Source: Theocolax elegans (Eukaryota; Arthropoda; Insecta; Hymenoptera; Cerocephalidae). Taken from it: DNA of 64,000 nt. Below the pieces are notes generated by a model. It made no database searches and was not told the origin of the DNA. It saw only the letters and a program-made list of their open reading frames with translations. Location of the stretch: contig CM047428.1 in NCBI GenBank assembly GCA_026168455.1, positions 36,259,255 to 36,323,254 on the forward strand, in the 5' to 3' direction. A program made the translations under genes and the position numbers. This document shows positions 37,837 through 49,422 of the stretch, piece after piece. The first letter of the stretch is position 1. Every line of letters begins with the position of its first letter.

Positions 37837-37849
37837 GGGGGGGGGGCTT
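37837..37849 (+). promoter_or_regulatory. Gypsy-1 polypurine tract
   Basis: A G-run followed by CTT lies immediately before the 3' LTR TGTGACGG. It is the expected primer site for plus-strand DNA synthesis. A matching unusual G-run occurs at 35136-35145 inside pol. Confidence 0.75.
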
Positions 37850-38849
37850 TGTGACGGAAATCGTCACACAATCTATTCACGACGAATAGAGTATTTAAAT
37901 TGTCGAATTGTAAGTCGTCGGAGCCTTTCGTATGTCAAGGCCAACCGACGACACTTGTTTATTTTTCTACAAATGTACGATTACGCGCGCAATAGTACGT
38001 AGGGATGAGAGCGCGAGTGTGTGTGTGTTCCCCACTCTCATCCCTTTTTCGAAAATTAGGCGATTGCCTAATCAGTATGTCCCGATCCGCCGCTCGAGGC
38101 GGACGAAATAAATCCGGACCGATCGAGAGTTTTTCTGGCTAATAAGGCGCGTGAGGCGCAAAAGCCATCGGGTATCCGGACATCCTCGTGAGTGAGCCGC
38201 GAGTGATTTCTGGTGTGTGTTAAGGACGGGAGTGTTGTGTGTGAGTGCGGACGCGGTTCGCGAGGCACTCGCCGCGGCACAGGGCCGCCTTCCACCACCG
38301 CAGCCGACGTCGTCCTCCGTTGCCCAGGAGGACAAAAGGGACACGGATCGGCTGGGCCATCCACGGGGCGCACCCCGGTAAGTGTACTATATACTACCGC
38401 GCGTTCCCCCCATTACCCCGAGTGTATGTGTGCGTGTACATCGGGAGTGTATTCGGGTACGCCGGTACCCGAATAGCGGAGATCGGGGTAAAGTCAACCG
38501 CAGGCGAGAATCTCGATCCGGTTGACTCCCGATTCTTCCGCCCGCGCGAAAGAACATTGTCGCGGCACACGGCCTGGATGGCCAATTGTTATTAAATACA
38601 TTAAATAAATGGTTTCTTAATTTTTGTTTTAATTAACTGTGTTTATTATTGTTCTCCCCGCTCCCGCCGACATCCTTTAATTTTATAATTCGTGTCGAGG
38701 CAAGGAGGATCGCCCGAATCCTCCATACCGTACGTCCCAGCGAACTCGCGTTCCTGGCGACAGCCCGCAGTTCGGAAAATAAATTAATTGTGCGCGGTAT
38801 TGGGCAACGCGGCCCAACGGTCAATTCTAATTATTAAAATTACGTTACA
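37850..38849 (+). repeat. Gypsy-1 3' LTR
   Basis: 1000 bp, nearly identical to the 5' LTR at an offset of 9793 bp. It lacks 29 bp close to its 3' end (the AATTAAATTAGATCGGG region of the 5' copy). Its end ACGTTACA abuts the target duplication GTATC. Confidence 0.9.
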
Positions 38850-40460
38850 GTATCAAAAAATATAGTTCGATGCGCGGGTGACAGATGAGTTTCAACTCAG
38901 CGAGTATCTTTGTCGCTTTGCTCTAATAATAAAATTAGTACTCGTTCGAAAAACGATTTTCGCACAATTATAGCTAAGGTCAATATTATTACCAACTCAT
39001 ACGAGTATTCAATCCAAATAATTGGATTTCGGTATAAAATATAGGGTTAAACATTTTAAAATAGTTAAAACTTATTTACCAACTCATTTTATGAGTGCTC
39101 AATCCAGATAGTTGGATTTTGGTGCAGAATAAGTTGCTACAATTGATTAATTATCCACGTTTATTCAATTATAATAAACTAGTAAGTAGCATTATAACAA
39201 ATTGTCTTCAATACAAAGTATGCAAAATGCGATATACGCACTGTTTGTTTTTTAAAAATTACAAATACACCTTATGTATCAAAAAATATAGTTCGATGCG
39301 CGGGTGACAGATGAATTTCAACTCAGCGAGTATCTTTGTCGCTTTGCTCTAATGATAAAATTAGTACTCGTTCGAAAAACGATTTTCGCACAATTATCGA
39401 TAAGTACTATATTATTACCAACTCATACGAGTATTCAATCCAAATAATTGGATTTCGGTATAAAATATAGGGTTAAACATTTTAAAATAGTTAAAACTTA
39501 TTTACCAACTCATTTTATGAGTGCTCAATCCAGATAGTTGGATTTTGGTGCAGAATAAGTTGCTACAATTGATTAATTATCCACGTTTATTCAATTATAA
39601 TAAACTAGTAAGTAGCATTATAACAAATTGTCTTCAATACAAAGTATGCAAAATGCGATATACGCACTGTTTGTTTTTTAAAAATTACAAATACACCTTA
39701 TGTATCAAAAAATATAGTTCGATGCGCGGGTGACAGATGAATTTCAACTCAGCGAGTATCTTTGTCGCTTTGCTCTAATGATAAAATTAGTACTCGTTCG
39801 AAAAACGATTTTCGCACAATTATCGATAAGTACTATATTATTACCAACTCATACGAGTATTCAATCCAAATAATTGGATTTCGGTATAAAATATAGGGTT
39901 GTACATTTTAAAATAGTTAAAACTTATTTACCAACTCATTTTATGAGTGCTCAATCCAGATAGTTGGATTTTGGTGCAGAATAGGTTGCTACAATTGATT
40001 AATTATCCACGTTTATTCAATTATAATAAACTAGTAAGTAACATTGTAACAAATTGTCTTCAATACAAAGTATGCAAAATGAGATTTACGCACTGTTTGT
40101 TTTTTAAAAATTGCAAATACACCTTATGTATCAAAAAATATAGTTCGATGCACGGGTAACAGATGTTTTTCAACTCAGCAAGTATCTTTATTGCTTTGCT
40201 CTAATTATAAAATTTTCACTCGTTCGAAAAACGATTTTCGCACCATTGATGATAAGTACTATATTATTACCAACTCATACGAGTATTCAATCCAGATAGT
40301 AGGATTTTGGTTCAAAATAGATGGCTATAATTGTTTGATAATTGATGTATTCAATTATGATATACCAACTCATGAGTATTTAATCCCATTTATTTGATTT
40401 CGGTGTAAAACATAAGGTTGAAAATTTTTATTACCAACCTTATTACCAACTCTAAATATG
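38850..40460. repeat. 426-bp tandem repeat (three full units plus a partial)
   Basis: Unit starts (GTATCAAAAAATATAG) lie at 38850, 39276, 39702 and 40128, an exact 426-bp period. The last unit is diverged and fades by about 40460. Each unit contains mirrored words (CCAACTCAT...ATGAGT and CCAAATAATTGGATT) and a GTTCGAAAAACGA motif. A 70-codon frame repeats per unit and is not supported as a gene. The array was interrupted by Gypsy-1 (left piece at 28006-28056). Confidence 0.9.
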
Positions 40461-40518
40461 AGTATTATTATTAATATTATTGTATATATTGTTATTATTC
40501 TTAGCCAAATAAGTTATA

Positions 40519-40603
40519 ACCTATTAGTATACTAATAGCGCCATCTACGCTTTCAATATGAAATAGTAAAATTATATACGTATGATGGCGCTACTAGTAC
40601 ACT
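40519..40603. mobile_element. Short inverted-repeat element (MITE-like)
   Basis: The left end ACTAATAGCGCCATCTACG and the right end ATGATGGCGCTACTAGTA are imperfect inverted repeats about 35 bp apart. The left end also contains the 18-bp palindrome CTATTAGTATACTAATAG. A small non-autonomous DNA element is likely; the superfamily is unknown. Confidence 0.45.
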
Positions 40604-41330
40604 GCAGTTTACTGAATTATCTCCGCTTTGTTGGTAATTTTTGAGTATGGCACCCCCTTAAGAATATATCATTTTGCATTACCTGAAATAGAACTATAGA
40701 TAATTCATTCATGTTCGGGTTTTTCATTATAAAATACTATAAGCTTTAGAGTGAAAAAGCATTGATATATAAGTATATGAAGTACGTGAAAGGTGGCAAA
40801 TCCTTATAATGCCCGGTAAATATAAATACAAAATATTTAAATATAAATGTGTACCCGATATACTCCGATAAACTATTTTATGCTCTTTTATGTTACACGT
40901 TTATTCCTATAAAATCTTATAAACAAATTTATTTTTATCGCATTTTATGAGGTGTTCATTATGAAACCTATAGTTATAAGATTATTCTTTCCGATTCGTA
41001 TTAAATAATGTATAGCATTCTATCGCAAACTCCGGGTGCAAAAGCCACATGAAGTACGATAAAAAATTTTTTTTATAGTTTTATATGAGGTTTTTTCAAC
41101 AGGGTTTGAATAAATTCATGTGGGTAATTATTGTTTAGTAAGAAATTAGTTATTATTTTTATGTTTTCTATGTGAAAAATCGAGTCTGACAGTGAAATCG
41201 CTCTGTCAACCAGATTGTAAACCATTTTGCTATTTTTTGAGATTGGGGGTGGTGTGAGAGAAAATTAAGATAACGGCCCGAGGCTGAATTTTTTCTATAC
41301 AAGTTCGTTATAGAAGTAGAGTATCATTAT
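40604..41330. other. AT-rich spacer, nothing recognised
   Basis: No frame or repeat I can name. An (AT)n microsatellite at about 41328-41350 marks the truncated end of the Penelope relic that follows. Confidence 0.5.
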
Positions 41331-41332
41331 AT

Positions 41333-42090
41333 CTATATATATATATATAAATCAAGAAAAGGCAATTTACCATCCGACTCTAGTTCCATTGTAAATTTAA
41401 GAGGGTCACAAAAGTTATTAAACTTGTTTAGAACCTCCTCTATTTTTTCTTCTGTAATTATTAATAAAGTGTCATCCACATATCTTTTATATAATATAAT
41501 GTCAATCTTAAATTTACTAAGACATGAGATTTCCAAAGTCTCTAAAACCATACCAGCAAACCATGGGCTGGTACAAAACCCTATAATAGCTCCCATTATT
41601 TTTTTATAAGTTTTATTATTAAACTGCAAAAAGGTTGAGTCCAAGAGTTGCTCTATCCCCTCTATAAATTCAATCTTAACAAGGGGAATGCTATTTTTCA
41701 AAAATCTCCATTTTTTTTATATTGCTTGTAGTATTAAATTTTTTGGTAAATTTGAGAAAACGGAGACTACATCAAAGGAGACGAACCTATAATTAGAGGG
41801 AACACTCAAATTGTCTAAAATTTTCTTTAATTCAGTACTATTTTTTAAGTTTGATTCCGGTTTTGGGATATATTTGTTAAATAGTTTACTTAATGCTTTA
41901 TCAAAAGCATAAGTAGGATTGTTTAAAGCAGATACTATAATACGAATAGGGAAATTTTCTTTGTGAATTTTAATTAGACCATAAGCTTTTGGTATGTTTG
42001 TATTGTCTAAATTTAATTTACTGTTGTCAAAACTATTTTCATTCTTTAAAATACCTTTATTATCCCAATCTTTTAAACCACTTACTTTAC
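41333..42090 (-). pseudogene. Penelope-like element reverse transcriptase, truncated
   Basis: Reading the minus strand from about 42090 down gives PKAYGLIKIHKENFPIRIIV, a typical Penelope RT block. It continues with FVSFDVVSVFSNLP and, after an in-frame TAA near 41720, GAIIGFCTSPWFAGMVLE and the catalytic KRYVDDTLLI, then LPFLDLYI. The frame ends in an (AT)n microsatellite, so the C-terminal half, including any GIY-YIG endonuclease, is missing. The N-terminus is cut at about 42090. Penelope-like RTs prime at chromosomal ends or nicks. This copy is dead. Confidence 0.8.
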
Positions 42091-43833
42091 TTGCACCACG
42101 CGTGTGTCTTCACAGAATTAAATAATAGGTTATAAGTTACTTTGCATAACATATATTACACATGTTTATGCAAATCAACGGCCTATAAATTTTAAAATAA
42201 GATAATAGTTAAGATGTATATATAAATGATTTATAAAATATAACATCCGTTAATATTAATTACTCATTGCAGTTTCTTCAAGATACTATACTTTCACAAA
42301 CGTACAGGAGTACATTAGTACTGTATACAGCGTCTAACCTAAGGTAGTGCAAGTATTATTTTATTTAAAAGAATAAAAAAGAAATTTCCGTTTTATTAGT
42401 TTTGCAGAAATTAATTTTGCACAAATTGATATTAATATAATATTATTTATTTACTAATGTAAGACATGAGAGGGACAGAAATGAAAAGTAAAAGTGTAGG
42501 ATATTTTTCATAAAAAAATCTGTATTCAGATTGGTAAACATTTTTGCATGGTTCAAAATACTTGTCGATTCAAGTTTGATTTCAGTGCTTTCAATTGCAG
42601 AAATTTTTTACGAAGTTTAAGTAATATATATAAATGTTTATTTAAAATATAACTTTATGGTATGATTCAAAATACTTGTCGATTTTAGTTCGATTTCAGT
42701 ACCTTTAATTGCAGAAATTGTTTATATGAATTTTTTGTAAAATGTAAAAAAATGTTTAATTAAAATTCAAAGAAATAAATAAAATATGGGAGTTAGAATT
42801 AAAATTATTTATTTATCAGATAACAATGTCAGTTTCATTTACAGAATTTATTTATCAGATAACAATTTTGAAAGTTTGATTAGAATAACACAATACTTGC
42901 GGGTTTTGACACCTTCTCGAAAAATGTTTTCGAATTAATTCCTTTCAATTGCATAAACTATTATGGAATATAAGGTAGATATATAGAAAAGGTGTAATTA
43001 AAATATAAATAAGTAGAGAAAATATGAGAGTTAGAATCAAAAATATTTTTATCTTATACTTTAAAATTTATCAGAAAGATAACAATTTTAAAAGTATGAT
43101 TAGAAAAACACCATAAAGAGAAATATTTGTCACTTCTGTTTTGATTTCAGTGCTTCCAATTGCAGAAATTTTTTACGAAGTTAAACTAATAAATATATGT
43201 ATAAAAATGTTTATTTAAAATATATTTAAAATATATCTACGGCATGGTTCAAAATACTGGTCGATTCCAGTTTGATTTCAGTCCTTTCAATTGCAGATAA
43301 AGAGAAATACTTGTCGCTTCTACTTTGATTTCAGCGCTTTCAATTGTAGAATGTTTTTACACAGTTTAATTAATAATATATGGGAAATACATTTTAGTTT
43401 AGACGTAAAACATTAGAATGCTTTATTTGGCCATATTATTTTACACGATATCTACTAATTATCATCGATATATAAGGATATTAGTATGTCAAGAATAACT
43501 CGACTAAAATGCTTAATCAATGGTGGTGCAAGTATTATTTTATTTAAAGAGCATAAAAAAGAGAGAAATTACTTTTTATTAGTTAAGCAGAAATTAATTT
43601 TGCACAAGTGAATTATTATTATTCTATAAAATTATTTATCTATTGATGTAAAGCACGAAAAGGATAGACATTGTTTATTTAAAGAGAATAAAAAAAAGAA
43701 GTTTCCTTTTTATCAGTTTTGTGGAAATAAATAAAAACTATTATAAAGTTTAAGCAAAATATATAAAAGTGTTATTCAAAAAAATATGATGTATGGTATC
43801 GTAAAAATTACTTGTCGATTATTACGCTTTGAT
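42091..43833. repeat. Dispersed AT-rich repeat family, second copy and fragments
   Basis: 42255-43000 matches 2055-2812 in the same orientation (landmarks ATTACTCATTGCAGTTTCTT, GGTTCAAAATACTTGTCGATT, TTATCAGATAACAATGTCAG). Further degenerate pieces with the words TGATTTCAGTGCTTTCAATTG follow to 43833 and resume at 45291. No coding potential is visible. The shared words suggest an internally repetitive non-autonomous transposon. Confidence 0.65.
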
Positions 43834-43852
43834 TTCAGTACTTTCTATACAG

Positions 43853-44976
43853 TGTAACGGTAAGCGAGTTACCGATCAGGTAAGCAACGCGAAAGAGGAG
43901 ATACAGCGCGGCGCGCGCAGGGAACGCGCGCGAGAATCGTGCGCAAGGGAGTATCGGTGGAGAGTTCGCGCGCGATCGGCAACAACAAGGTGTTGACAAT
44001 TGCCGAGTGATTTTTACGGGATAAACGAGTGATTAGACTAGTGCATTTTTGTGTGTGGGTGCGAGGGTTCCTCCCCACCAACCTCCACGTCGGCGTGCAG
44101 AGCAGCACGTCTCACGGGCAGTGAGAGAGAAGGAAGAAGAGTCGGCCGCCTTCCCGACCGTAGGAGTGAGAGAGAGAGATAAGCACGAGGACGAGCTGTC
44201 TCTCCTTTACCTAGTCGTTTCCCGCCGAGGCGCGATATATATACAAGCGGTAAGTGGTGCACCACACTTAGACCCGCGTGTCTACTTAATATTTCGCGTC
44301 CCGATTTACCTGGTACGGTCCAGGTGAGGAAGCGTTCCTCCTTTCCCCCCTCTCGTGACAATACCCGCACGGATAGAAAGGTTGGTGGTTCGCGGGAACC
44401 ACTTCACGAGAGAAGGCGCGCGTGACGTAGTAAGCTTCTACGTAAAAGCTCTCTACGTCAGAGATTCATACGTCACACGGTGTGACGTATGCCATCAGGT
44501 TAAGCAGCCGATCATATCCGGATCGGTTGCTCGTAATCGACTGTTAAATAGATTTTAACCGATTCTTTTCGCGCTGACCTCGGGGGTAGTCATCGGTACG
44601 ACTCCCCGCAAATTGTTAAAGTTTATTTGTTCATAATTTATTAATATTTAATTGTTAATTTAATAAATTGACTCGGCGAGACTATCTTTCTCGCCGATTA
44701 AACGTAAAATATCGATTGTTAATAGTGTTTTACCGATAACTGTCCTATCCTCCGAATACCGCCCTCTCCGGTGTTTATCCTAGTTGGCAATTTTGGGCAT
44801 AGGGCCCAACACACGGTATATAAGTCAAACGGAGTGTTTGACGTTGTTAACGGCATTGCACGGGAATCAAAGGGATTCCCGGCCGCATCGTGGGACTGCA
44901 CACTTAAGGTTGGTAAGTTGGGACAGATTGGGCCTAACCGTGGGCCTTACGTATCCCCAGTACCCACCCCGTTACA
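43853..44976. mobile_element. Solo LTR, 1124 bp
   Basis: Begins TGTAACGG and ends CCGTTACA, with ACAG directly flanking both ends (43849-43852 and 44977-44980). These are the termini and 4-bp target duplication expected of a Gypsy LTR. There is no internal region, so it arose by LTR-LTR recombination. A TATA-like GATATATATAC lies near 44232. The family differs from Gypsy-1 and Gypsy-2. Confidence 0.82.
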
Positions 44977-45062
44977 ACAGATATCTCTTTATCATCCACG
45001 CATAATTGATTTTGAAGAAATATTTCTCGATCTTGGTGAATAAACCACACTTTTAATTAGAT

Positions 45063-45098
45063 GGCGACGTTTCGATGACTTTTCGTCATCCTCTTCAG
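45063..45098 (-). ncRNA. Hammerhead ribozyme-like core
   Basis: On the minus strand the order is CTGAAGA, a perfect 6-bp stem GATGAC/GTCATC with a GAAAA loop, then GAAAC. These are the conserved CUGANGA and GAAA boxes around stem II of a type I hammerhead. Such minimal hammerheads are known from the terminal repeats of Penelope-like elements, and a Penelope RT relic on the same strand lies 3 kb away. I could not identify the cleavage triplet or stem III with confidence. Confidence 0.5.
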
Positions 45099-45290
45099 GC
45101 TATATCTTTATTTATAAAACGAATACATTTGAATATACATAAATAATTGTAGGTTTTGTTTTAAGCCTAATGATTAATGACATTTTACTTACTATTTGTT
45201 AATATAAATCGATTAACGTTTAAATTTTGATCGTAGTATCACTGAGTCGTCGCACTAAAAAAAAAAAAAAAAAAATTCAGTACTTTCTAT

Positions 45291-45588
45291 TGCAGAAACT
45301 TTTTATGGAGTTTAAGCAATATATAAGTAGAAATAGGATGGGAAGTAATAATTAAAAATTTTTTTATCAGATAACATTTTTGAAAGTATGATTGGAAACC
45401 ATACTTGCGAATGTTGACACTTTCGTAGAAAATTAGTAAAAAATTTCTGTTGATATCTATAAAATACTTGCCCTTGCTATTTTGATTTCAGTAATTTCAA
45501 TTGCAGAAACTTTTTATCGAGCTTAATATTATACACACACCATATGTATATATATATACCACCATATGTATATATATATACCACCATA

Positions 45589-45619
<31 letters not shown>

Positions 45620-45806
45620 GTATATCTACACGCATACGCGCAAGCACGCACGTACCATTGCGCTAAATCTAGGGAGCAGATAAGATTATGAGTTTTTGTT
45701 GTTTGGTAAATCTCGGCAGCGCTAAATACTTTTGTACCCGCCGGTTGCTAAAGGGACACTTTAGACCGTATTTTTAGGGCGCAAAAACGTAAAATTCGTG
45801 CGTGTT
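45291..45806. repeat. Dispersed repeat continuation and TA-rich microsatellite
   Basis: 45291-45540 continues the AT-rich repeat family interrupted by the retroposon. It is followed by three copies of CACCATATGTATATATATA and a (TA)n tract (about 45537-45630). The frame across the microsatellite is not a gene. Confidence 0.6.
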
Positions 45807-46552
45807 ACAAAAAAAATTTTGCTTCTAGACATTCAGACGTAAGAGTTTCTGCTATCAGAATCCCTTGTCAAAATGTTGGCCAGATTTAAAGAAAAAATAA
45901 TAAGACCAATGTAAACAAATAAACACTGAAATTTGAGAAAAAAATTTGTTCTCGAATTTTTTCAGAATTTTATCGCTAATATAATGTATACTAAAAAAAT
46001 ATTATGTACACTCAAAATGTGAAGAAAAGCGAAGAGAATAGTTGCACTTTAAACCAGTAAATTTTTAGTGAAAAAAATGTTTTATCTACCTTATAATCTG
46101 CAAATAACGCCTGAAATGTACGAAAATGTACAATTTGTTACTTTTTTGATACATTTACTATGGTCATATATAGATCCTGCCATGCATAAACTATATGGTA
46201 AGACATTTATGTTTACCAAAGAAGCTATAATAATATATAAGTTATTTTGAAGATTCAAGGTTACTTATTCGATAATTTAACAATAATTTGAAAAAACGTG
46301 TATTATTCAAAAAATACTGATTTCAACAACAACTATTCTCTTCTCCTTTTTTCATATTTTGAGCATAGATTATATTTGCAATAACATTCTGAATTAAATG
46401 GAGTAAAAGTTTCTTTTTAATTAATGTTGGTTTTTTTGTAGTATCTAAATTGGTTTTGTTATTTTTCCTTTAAATCTGGCCAAATATTTGACCAAGGATT
46501 CTGAAAGAGCACAAAATTCTACATTAGAGTATGCGGAAGCAAAATTTTTTCA
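45807..46552. repeat. Diverged inverted repeat, about 750 bp
   Basis: Left-arm words TGTTGGCCAGATTTAAAG (45872) and CGAAGAGAATAGTTG (46029) recur as reverse complements in the right arm (TTTAAATCTGGCCAAATA at 46470; CAACTATTCTC near 46328). The arms share roughly three quarters of their bases, so the palindrome is old. A decayed fold-back or MITE is likely. Confidence 0.55.
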
Positions 46553-47422
46553 ATGCCAATAACAAAAACCATTGCATTGAAAAATTGCTAAAAAATTTGT
46601 ACTCTTCAGCGCAGAAGTGAGATGTCTGTTTCGTATTGTTCTTATATTAATAAATTTTTTTTACTTTATCTATTGTTTAATGAAATCTATCGATTTTTAA
46701 TTTAGATTTTGTGATTATTAAAATTTAAAAATATCTTAGCAATGAATGTCTTAGTCCAAATGTTTTAGCAATACACCCAAAATTTTCCAGATTTTTAAAT
46801 TGATTATTTAAATTTACACTGTTTGCGTTGAAAGTTTATGACTTATTTACTAATAATTAGCGTCTAAAAATTGTTTACTCAATTATTATTAAAAAAATTA
46901 TCAATTCTTAAAAAATCAAAACGCTATGCTCTTGCTTTTGTATTAAGCTAACTGTATGAATTTTTTTAGATTTTCAATTTAATATATTAATTATAATATC
47001 CATGTTGGAAGGTGTAAATTCCTGTAATTTGGGTCTGACATTTCGTTCAGGAAAATTCAATCAAATCAAAAAAGTTTCATCACACACTCTTAAACCCAAA
47101 GAGTAAAAACTGAACCTTAAATGGAGTAATTTGTTGACTTTACTACTATTTAAGTAACATTATAAAAATCCCAAAACTACACCTTTTAAACGACTAAACA
47201 ACTAAAATTAGTCTTTAAACAGTGCAAAATATAAAAATTACACTTTACAATAGGGTAAAAAGTAAAAAATGTCCTTTAAAGAAAGAAGAAAGTGGAACTA
47301 TTGCTCTATTGAAAAGTATAAATTAATATAATCTGAATGGACTTCCCAGTTACTCTTGTGAATATTGTACTATTTATTTCCGATAACTGGAGCTGTAGTG
47401 AATTTCATCATGTTTATAACAA
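46553..47422. other. AT-rich stretch before the Polinton relic
   Basis: No recognisable frame. It could contain the eroded terminal region of the Polinton that follows, but I see no inverted-repeat partner within the window. Confidence 0.4.
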
Positions 47423-47683
47423 GGCGGCGGTTTCCTTCCGCTCTTACTGGCACCAATTATAGGAACATTGATTTCTAAAAAATTTGGAGAAGAAGATGAA
47501 AACGAAGACGTAAACGCAACAACATTATCCGAACAGGAAATTATTGATACTCTTCCAAAAACGTACAAAATAAAAGGTCAAATACTTCTTAAATACTGGA
47601 AAACTAATAATCTTCACCGTTTAACTTGGAATGAATATGGAACTGTATTAATAGATAATAAACCTATATCCAATTCTAACTAA
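47423..47683 (+). pseudogene. Polinton small hydrophobic/LPK-type protein (partial)
   Basis: The frame reads GGGFLPLLLAPIIGTLISKK (a glycine-rich hydrophobic segment), then an acidic linker, then DTLPKTYKIKGQILLKYW and WNEYGTVLIDNKPI. Small proteins of this design sit beside the integrase in many animal Polintons. Function is unknown; a membrane or virion role is a guess. No good ATG is visible and the frame ends at 47683. Confidence 0.5.
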
Positions 47684-47685
47684 AG

Positions 47686-48640
47686 AAACGAATCGGATAT
47701 ACGAATGGTTGAGTAATCAAGATGCATACACTTTACACAGACCATATCGTCGCAAGTTTCCTAGACTATATTACAACGTTTCTAACGTCGACGATTGTTG
47801 GGAGATGGATTTATGTGACATGCAAATCGCTCAAATCTGATAACGATGAATACTGTTACATACTGGTAGTAATAGACATTCTTAGTAAGTATGCATGGCT
47901 AGAGGTATTGCGTAATAAATGTGCAAAAACAATATCCGATGCTTTACAAAATATACTTTCGATATCAAATGAAAGAATACCTGTATATGTACAGTCTGAT
48001 GCAGGGAAATAATTTGTTGGATCTAGTTTTCAAGTATTTCTCAAGAAAGAGGAGATTTTGTTTCGTGTAGAGCGTTTAAATCGAACGTTAGAGGAACGTA
48101 TGTACAGATAGTTTACACACAAAAAAAATTCACACAGATATATCGATATAATTGATACAATTGTTAACGCATACAATCATACAAGACACATTAGTACTCA
48201 GATGATACCGGCTAATGTTACTGTTTACAATGCTACCGAAGCGAGAAAAAATTTACAGAAACGTGCTTTAAATCAACGAAAGTCATCTCGTTCCTATATA
48301 TACAAAGTGGATGATTATGTCCGTATCAGTTGTGCAAAAAGTACCTTTGAAAAAGGTTACGAGAAAAACTACAGTGAAGAAATTTTCAAAATTTCTCGCG
48401 TTCCTGTGCGACAAAATTTATACACTTATGAACTAACAGACTTAAATAATGAATTGATTGATGGTTTTTTCTACGCTGAAGAATTAGTTTTGGTAGGTGA
48501 TAAACGTGTACGCAAAGGATTTGAATTTAAGATTGAACGCATCATCAAAAGTAAAGGGCGTGGTTCAAACAAACAAGTATTAGTAAAGTGGTTAGGTTAT
48601 CCCCACAAATTTAACTCTTAGGTGAAAGCCAGTGAAATTA
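47686..48640 (+). pseudogene. Polinton retroviral-like integrase, multiply broken
   Basis: The N-terminal part reads DAYTLHRPYRRKFPR and WEMDLCDMQIAQI (first catalytic Asp region). After a frameshift near 47835 comes YILVVIDILSKYAWLEVL, then VQSDAG with the second Asp, a stop (48010), and RLNRTLEERMYR with the catalytic Glu, then another stop. A basic C-terminal part follows (48202-48621), ending in a chromodomain-like FEFKIERIIKSKGRG...VLVKWLGYP whose last conserved Trp position is a TAG. Family members insert Polintons with 6-bp target duplications. At least one frameshift, two stops and one deletion make this copy inactive. Confidence 0.85.
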
Positions 48641-48658
48641 ATCAGATTTAAAAAAACA

Positions 48659-49406
48659 ATGGATAGAGATAATTTTTACGTAGTTCTTCCTAGTAACAGT
48701 AGCATGCGATACTTTTACATGGTCATTGGAACGTAGGGTTAACAGAAATACAAATTCCATGTACAATATTACACATTCAAGAGAAGGAATCGAGTTTTTC
48801 GTATCGGAGTGACAATTCAACTGACAGAATCGCGACAGATATCATATGTTCATTTCCATCAGGAATATACAAAGACATTACCGATCTTTAACGTGCAGTC
48901 AATCAATCAATCGAATTTGCAAAACACATCCAACTCAAACGATCAGTTAAAAAAGGGGGTTTTATACTCTTCATAAAGTTTGTCATTGTGAGCAAACTCA
49001 TTATATTTTCTTTAAGGAAAAACTCAAACGCATATTTGGATTTGACAATGAAAGCTACAGAGATACAGGAATTCCGATAAATTTCAAGGGAATTAGAGTT
49101 GAGGCTTACAGACCTGCTTCTCTCGCAAGAGCAATTTCTGATCAACTTTTTGTTTACACGGATATTTGTGAACCTTACACTGTAGGTGATGTCAGAGCTG
49201 CTCTATTCCGTTTAGAGTGCTACAATAACGCAAAGTACGAAAGCGGTGGAACCATGATCAAACAATATTCTCCCTTTAAGTACATTCTATTGTTAAATAA
49301 TAGTTATCAAAATATTGTAATAGATATAAGAGATCAATATGGTAATCACGTGCCATTTGAATACGGAACGTTGACAGTTACACTTCACTTTAAACACGTT
49401 AATTAA
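48659..49406 (+). pseudogene. Polinton minor capsid (penton-like) protein, frame-broken
   Basis: Starts MDRDNFYVVLPSNSSMRYF, the typical N-terminus of the Polinton PY/penton-like protein. It is carried through several frameshifts. It ends in a clean frame containing QLFVYTDICEPYTVGDVRAA and YGNHVPFEYGTLTVTLHFK before a TAA at 49404-49406. The family forms a jelly-roll vertex protein of Polinton virions. Its place between integrase and the PX-like gene fits Polinton gene order. Confidence 0.7.
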
Positions 49407-49422
49407 ACTAGTAACTAATGAT

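Larger units (their letters stand above)
28057..38849 (+). mobile_element. Gypsy-1, LTR retrotransposon (Ty3/Gypsy), 10.8 kb
   Basis: Complete LTR-to-LTR element on the plus strand. The LTRs begin TGTGACGG and end ACGT(C/T)ACA and are flanked by a GTAT target duplication. Order: LTR, tRNA-Arg primer site, 2.6-kb structured leader, gag, -1 frameshift, pol with protease, reverse transcriptase, RNase H and the integrase zinc finger, polypurine tract, LTR. The LTRs differ by about five substitutions and one 29-bp deletion, so insertion is recent. Pol is broken (poly-G frameshift near 35136-35145, in-frame TAG at 35217, integrase core deleted), so this copy cannot move unaided. Confidence 0.93.
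43834..45290 (+). mobile_element. Poly(A)-tailed retroposon split by a solo LTR
   Basis: The outer boundaries are a perfect 15-bp duplication TTCAGTACTTTCTAT (43834-43848 and 45276-45290), and an A-run precedes the right copy. Removing the solo LTR leaves about 300 bp of retroposed sequence, which includes the hammerhead-like core at 45063-45098. A long target duplication plus poly(A) tail implies LINE-type (target-primed) integration. The source RNA is unknown. Confidence 0.75.

Noticed and set aside
44038..44558. Frames of 67-110 codons in the solo LTR
   Set aside because: GC-rich LTR sequence with open frames on both strands and no recognisable protein.
41333..45098. Single Penelope element joining the RT at 41.3-42.1 kb and the hammerhead at 45.1 kb
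   Set aside because: The intervening DNA is an unrelated dispersed repeat, and the hammerhead segment has its own 15-bp duplication, so they are separate insertions.
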